Source: Kondoa malvinella (lineage: Eukaryota > Basidiomycota > Agaricostilbomycetes > Agaricostilbales > Kondoaceae). Taken from it: a DNA stretch of 64,000 nucleotides. Shown piece after piece: positions 60,050-64,000 of the stretch. The translations under genes and the position numbers were made by a program. Numbering within the stretch: the stretch's first letter is position 1; each line of letters starts with the position of its first letter. The notes under the pieces are model-generated. The model did not search any database. It had not been told where the DNA came from and was given only the letters and a program-made list of their open reading frames with translations. The stretch lies in assembly GCA_039545315.1 (NCBI GenBank), contig BCIM01000014.1, positions 186,001-250,000 on the forward strand. Reading direction: 5' to 3'.

Positions 60050-61267
60050 ATGTCAACCGCTGAAGAAAGGATTAGAGCAATGAGAAGTTCACTGGCTTCT
60101 GATAAAACTGAGAATCGTTCGTTCTCTCTTCAAGTTCTGATATGACTGATGGTGATGTGTGGGGTATATAGCATGGAACAACCTCTGGAAGAGCGGCACC
60201 AGTACGTCTTGCCTTGCACTTGCGTATACTGTGGCTGATTGAATACAGCACCATGGGATTCGCACGGGAAATGTCAAGTGAGCGAATCACTTGTTCAGGC
60301 ATGAATCATCACTGACGTTCGCAGCCTTCTTTGGTCGACTTCTTGGAGTCTGGCAAGGTAGGATTACCAAAAGGTGGTCGTGCAATCGTCCGTGAGCCCT
60401 TCCCCCTTCTAGCCGCTGCGTCTGTCTAATAGGAAGTCAGCCGGTTGCGGTAGAGTTTGTTCCACCCATTCTATTCACTATACCGAGCCTGATGGGCTGT
60501 TGTAAAATAGGGCTACGATGCTCTACTACTAGCTACAAAAGGTTATGAAGCAGAAGGCGTCGATATCTCACCAATAGCAGTCGAAGCAGCTCGGAACGTA
60601 CATCCATTCCTACCGCTTATCCTATCTTAGCTGATTGATGCTATAGTGGCTGAAAGAGCAAGAGAACGCTCCTCGTATGCTCTCTCTTTAACGCTGAACA
60701 AGATAGCTGATTGTGGTATAGCGAATGTGTCCTTCAAAGAGATGGACTTCTTTGCTCCTTCTGATGCTGATGGACAATATAGTCTAGCTTACGATTATAC
60801 GTATTGCTTTTCCTCTCATCTGCTGCAGCGGAAGTTCAAATGGAACAACAGGTTTTTCTGCGCTATCACGCCCGACTTACGCGCGAAATGGGGTGAACGA
60901 TACGCCGCTCTCATTCGTCCAGGCGGGATGTTGATCTGTGGAATGTTTCCCATCGGCTCGTCACTCTCTCACACTTTTGTGTATCAAGCTGATGTCCAAG
61001 CAGATGGAGGAAGAACAGGAGGTACATCTCAACGACACGAGAGGTACCAAACTGAGTAGAAGGAAATAGGACCGCCGTACAGCGTCTCACCAGAAGCTTA
61101 TGCTGAAGTCTTGTCGCACAATTTCGAGTATGCTTTTACTGCTTCTTCTTCTATTAAACCTCTCATTCATGTTTGATCACAGACGAATTTACCACGAAAC
61201 GCCAACCAATGTTTCTGAAGGTCACGAAAACGGAAGGGAAATCACTTCAGTTTGGAAACGCAAATAA
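60050..61267 (+). CDS. TPMT-superfamily (thiol/halide) methyltransferase
   Basis: Class I SAM methyltransferase related to thiopurine and thiol/halide methyltransferases. The ATG at 60050 gives MSTAEERIRAMRSSLASDKT. Further exons are PWDSHGEMSQ-type, PSLVDFLESGKVGLPKGGRA, then a 14-nt microexon completing VPGCGR, GYDALLLATKGYEAEGVDIS with PIAVEAAR, VAERARERSSYALSL...IANVSFKEMDFF, YDYTFFCAITPDLRAKWGER and LIRPGGMLICGMFP, ending ISVWKRK-like SVWKRK at 61267. The motif I GCGRGYDALLLA and acidic GVDIS, plus YDYTFFCA(I)TP, are the TPMT-family signature. Many introns. The natural substrate in fungi is unclear; thiol detoxification or volatile halide formation are possibilities. Confidence 0.9.
60441..60454 (+). 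other. 14-nt microexon of the TPMT-type gene
   Basis: ccggttgcggtaga lies between ...gaagtcag and gtttgttcc. With the last base of the previous exon it encodes Pro-Gly-Cys-Gly-Arg, the core of the SAM-binding loop, and the next exon continues GYDALLLA in phase. Confidence 0.85.
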
Positions 61268-61585
61268 AGAAGTGTCCCATGGAAACTAGAAGTAAAGGAG
61301 TAGACTACGCGGGACTTGACTGCCTGCGACCCAGAAACTCGTCCTTCCTCTGCTTGTCCTTCTCTTTCTTTGCTGCCTAGTGACTACTTGCGTTCATCTT
61401 ATTAGATGCCATTACGTCGTGTCAGCACTGTTGCGACCGATACTGAGGATGACATTTGTTGCACGTGATCATAATCCACTTTGGTAAACTTTGGGTCGCA
61501 TGGTTGTGAAACAACCAAGTCTCCTCTCCTTGCTGGCTGGACCTGTCTAGCCTAGCATATACCCCTCAACAGGCCAGGAGACCTG
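61268..61585. other. Spacer between two forward genes
   Basis: About 320 bp holding the 3' flank of the methyltransferase gene and the presumptive promoter of the next gene. A pyrimidine-rich run (ctcgtccttcctctgcttgtccttctctttctttgctgcc, about 61337-61376) is the only feature noticed. Confidence 0.4.
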
Positions 61586-62260
61586 ATGAATCAAGTGGAA
61601 GCCCAAACACTGGCGAATTCCATCCTCCGCCTACATCACTCGCACGATAACACATGGCTTTGCTATCACAATACTAGTACAAAAAGCATGCAGCTGGCCA
61701 TATCACGAGAGATGCTGCAACAGAAAGCGGGTCAACTCAGGACAACTCAGGACAACACCAGTCGAGCTGCCTCAGCCCCTTCACGATCTTGTTTGGCTAG
61801 TCCACAACCGTTAGGTATTGGGATCCAGTTGATTTGATCTGTATGTCTCTCATCTGTAATTCACCATATTCACCCCTTGAGCTTGAATTTAGTACAAGGT
61901 CGCCCAGATCTGTTGTATGAAGACTTCTTCCAACAGCCGGATGAAGCTCTCATTGAAAACCTTGAGCATGAATTACTCATGGCGGAATACGATCTGAAAG
62001 CGTTGTATCAACCGGACAAAGAGTGCATCGGGAGCCTTTCGCAAAAGGAACAAACGAGCCTCAGAGGCAAACACTGTGTATGGCTGTTGACGACTGCGCC
62101 CGCATGCACACATGCTTCATCTGATCTCTGCTGAGTGTGTTCCTCGTTTGCCAGGTTGCACGTCCAAGCTCGAAGATATAATCGGTGAGGCAGCTCATGC
62201 GGTGCATCTGTTCTCAGCAGCTAACTTTGTATAGTAAAGATCTACTCAGATACTACTTGA
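61586..62260 (+). CDS. Hypothetical protein
   Basis: Four exons can be joined from the ATG at 61586: MNQVEAQTLANSILRLHHSH to SCLASPQPL, then VQGRPDLLYEDFFQQPDEAL with IENLEHELLMAEYDLKALYQ, CTSKLEDII, and VKIYSDTT with the stop at 62258-62260, roughly 165 residues. The middle is acidic and predicted helical. No family is recognised. A small tandem of gacaactcag occurs near 61739-61763 within exon 1. Confidence 0.5.
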
Positions 62261-62751
62261 AGAGGTATGAAGTACAGCAAACATCGTACAACAAATCAAT
62301 CTTGCCCAGTTAATGCCACCCATGGCAAATCTTATCATCTGCTGACTCCGTCGTCGTTGATCAATTCGGGTCAATCAGTGAAGAAGTTGGCCTCAGGGTA
62401 CGCTTGGCTGTTTGAAAAGCGTGACGTGTCTAAGACCCCAATACAGGACACAGAGGAACTTCATTATTGATTCATAATCTTGGCCAGGATGAAAGCCGTA
62501 TGCTGCCATGTGACCAGCTATGGCGACGGTGTATGCAACGCAGGAGGGAGTGGCTTGCTATTGTAGAACGGCGATCAGTCTTCCTTTCAATCACTGCATC
62601 TGAAGTAATCATAAACGCCGAGAGGTTTGTTGCTCGAGGCTTCATACACGGTCGCAAAGGAAGTCAGAACAGAAGGGTGATCGCGTCAGTGTGGTAATGC
62701 AAAAAAAGCTGTCGCATGAAACCTTCAAATGCATTGCAGGAACCCTTTATC
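62261..62751. other. Convergent spacer before the ERT1-like gene
   Basis: About 490 bp of 3' flanking sequence. Open frames on both strands (e.g. 62467-62697 and its antisense) lack ATG support and family content. Nothing else was recognised. Confidence 0.4.
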
Positions 62752-64000
62752 TTACATGTTTAGCAGTGGCAGGAACTGACCTACGATCAGCGAGGGACAA
62801 TTGAACACTATCGAAGCAATGAGATGAGTTCGGAATGTAGAAGGGAAAAGAACACACGATCTCGCTTGATGGTGAAGCAGAAAGAGCATGGGACAGGCTT
62901 GTTTTCAGGTGTGAGCAGAACGCAGGTCGTCATTACTGTTTGGGTCGAATTTTCGAAAGCGTGTGTTGCAAGGGCTGTAAGAGGTGGACTTCATCAATGC
63001 CCAGAGGCAATTGAAAGACTACTCTTACCTTCATAGTACTCTACAACAGAGGTGTTGTCGAGAATCTGTCAGGCTGGCGGTTGAACCATAGCCAAGGCTG
63101 ATTTCAAGGGTCAAACTGACCTCAAAGATGTATCGCTTCTTACCAACCAGCTCCTTCCTATCCCATTGACAAAGATACGAGAACTCGGTACCAACCAAAC
63201 AAATTTCGCCCGTTCTTCGCCAGACAACCGTTGGTGTTCCAGAGAAGGTGATGAGCTTTTCATATTCCTGTAGACGCCAAGTTCATCTGTCAGCCTTGGT
63301 TGCAGATGACGCGGTGATCTACAATCAAGGTCCGCTGGAAGCACTTTTCCACAAACACCTCGTCTTCCTCTGTCAGCGGCATTTGTAATGCGATTAAACT
63401 CGGTCGAAATTTCGCTAGTGCTCGAACGATACGCAGGATGTCCATTTTGTCAAACCTAAGGCCGAAATTAGATGATTATGACAATCTTTGAGGGCAACGT
63501 ACCGATCTTTGAGATGTCGAATCAACTCATGATAGCTTCTGGCATATGGGTATGGCTTGGTCACTCGGCGATACACGTCTTCAGCTTTCATCGCACCACT
63601 AGCAGATAAGATCGGAGGTTCGTTGCTAGACGCAGCAGTAGCAGATTGACTACCGCCTGGCTGACTTGTGGCGAAATTGCCTTGTGGAGCTGGGAAGGTT
63701 GGAGTGAGCGTAGACGAGCGATCGTTGCCTTTGAAGCTGTTGTTTGACAAAGCGGAAGCTTGAGGCGGTAAGAACGGGCTGACTGCAGGTGCAGAAGGTC
63801 CAGCTGATGATTGACCGACAGAATGAGGTGGTTGGCCAAATCCACTAGTTGCGCTTGGCATCTGACTGAACGAATTGAAGAATGACATTGAGCTTATATT
63901 ACTTGGACCAGGCTGTTGCGAGAAGGGCGAGGCGCTAAAAGAAGTCGCAGAATCAGGTAAGCCGGCCGAGACACTGCCAGAATCAGATGGCGAAGGTTGA
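62752..64000 (-). CDS. ERT1: ERT1/RDS2/AcuK-type transcription regulator, C-terminal part
   Basis: Regulator of gluconeogenesis and non-fermentable carbon use. Only the C-terminal part is inside the window: the frame is still open at the right edge (QPSPSDSGSVSAGLPDS...), and the N-terminal Zn2Cys6 DNA-binding domain should lie beyond 64000. The in-window ATG at 63888 is therefore internal. A Ser/Pro/Gln-rich region leads into the PAS-like domain: PYPYARSYHELIRHLKDRFD, RALAKFRPSLIALQMPLTEE with DEVFVEKCFQRTL, EYEKLITFSGTPTVVWRRTG, EICLVGTEFSYLCQWDRKEL, ILDNTSVVEYYE, FENSTQTVMTTCVLLTPENK, VPCSFCFTIKRD and the end QFLPLLNM. These are family-specific blocks. Six short introns. Stop at 62752. Confidence 0.9.

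Noticed and set aside
1..64000. Transposon, CRISPR array, or secondary-metabolite cluster
   Set aside because: No transposase, reverse transcriptase, long terminal repeats, spaced direct repeats, polyketide or peptide synthetase was seen; the single FAS gene is primary metabolism.

Overview
The window is nuclear DNA from a fungus, almost certainly a basidiomycete. The evidence is frequent short GT-AG introns (roughly 40-60 nt), gene-dense packing with overlapping regulatory space, and typical fungal housekeeping genes. The best clue to lineage is the fatty acid synthase gene (4382-8737). It encodes only the acetyltransferase and enoyl reductase half of a beta subunit and stops before the dehydratase/malonyl-palmitoyl transferase part, the arrangement described for Rhodosporidium toruloides. 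This points to Pucciniomycotina, with moderate confidence. I see no transposon, CRISPR array, rRNA or convincing tRNA.

Layout. 1-4.3 kb: poorly conserved hypothetical genes, one with five ambiguous bases. 4.4-11.7 kb: FAS1 (+) tail to tail with a mitochondrial 2-methylcitrate dehydratase (PrpD family, -). 12-19 kb: a small coiled-coil protein, a TRP/FLC-type membrane channel, RNase H2 subunit B with a C-terminal PCNA-binding box, and a SAM methyltransferase. 19-30 kb: a sparse stretch with a MYND zinc-finger gene, ATP synthase OSCP (ATP5), eIF3c (NIP1), and a GFA/CENP-V-like protein. About 2 kb at 26-28 kb is unresolved. 30-64 kb: a very compact run on alternating strands holding a SAM+HMG-box regulator, a Cbp4-like complex III assembly factor, a Clr4/DIM-5-type histone H3K9 methyltransferase, a coiled-coil protein, ERB1/BOP1, a small mitochondrial-looking protein, the YVH1 phosphatase, phospholipase C, an ABCC transporter, an F-box/WD protein, a long DUF1765 protein, TRM112, a PRKRIP1-like protein, a TPMT-type methyltransferase, a hypothetical protein, and the C-terminal part of an ERT1/AcuK-type regulator that runs off the right edge.

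Functional links are loose, as is usual for a fungal chromosome. Several genes concern ribosome and translation biology (eIF3c, ERB1, YVH1, TRM112). Others concern mitochondrial energy and carbon metabolism (ATP5, Cbp4-like, PrpD, ERT1), and two concern chromatin (the H3K9 methyltransferase and the HMG protein). There is no evidence of a dedicated gene cluster.

The most notable structural signals come from reading exon by exon. Very small internal exons (12, 14, 20 and 25 nt) in at least three genes encode catalytic or metal/cofactor-binding core residues. A degenerate tandem copy of the last intron and exon of TRM112 could act as an alternative terminal exon. Start codons of two head-to-head pairs are only 42 and 52 bp apart, and a perfect 26-bp palindrome lies upstream of the PrpD gene. 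Exon joins were worked out by eye from splice sites and protein family patterns, so boundaries marked approximate should be tested against RNA.
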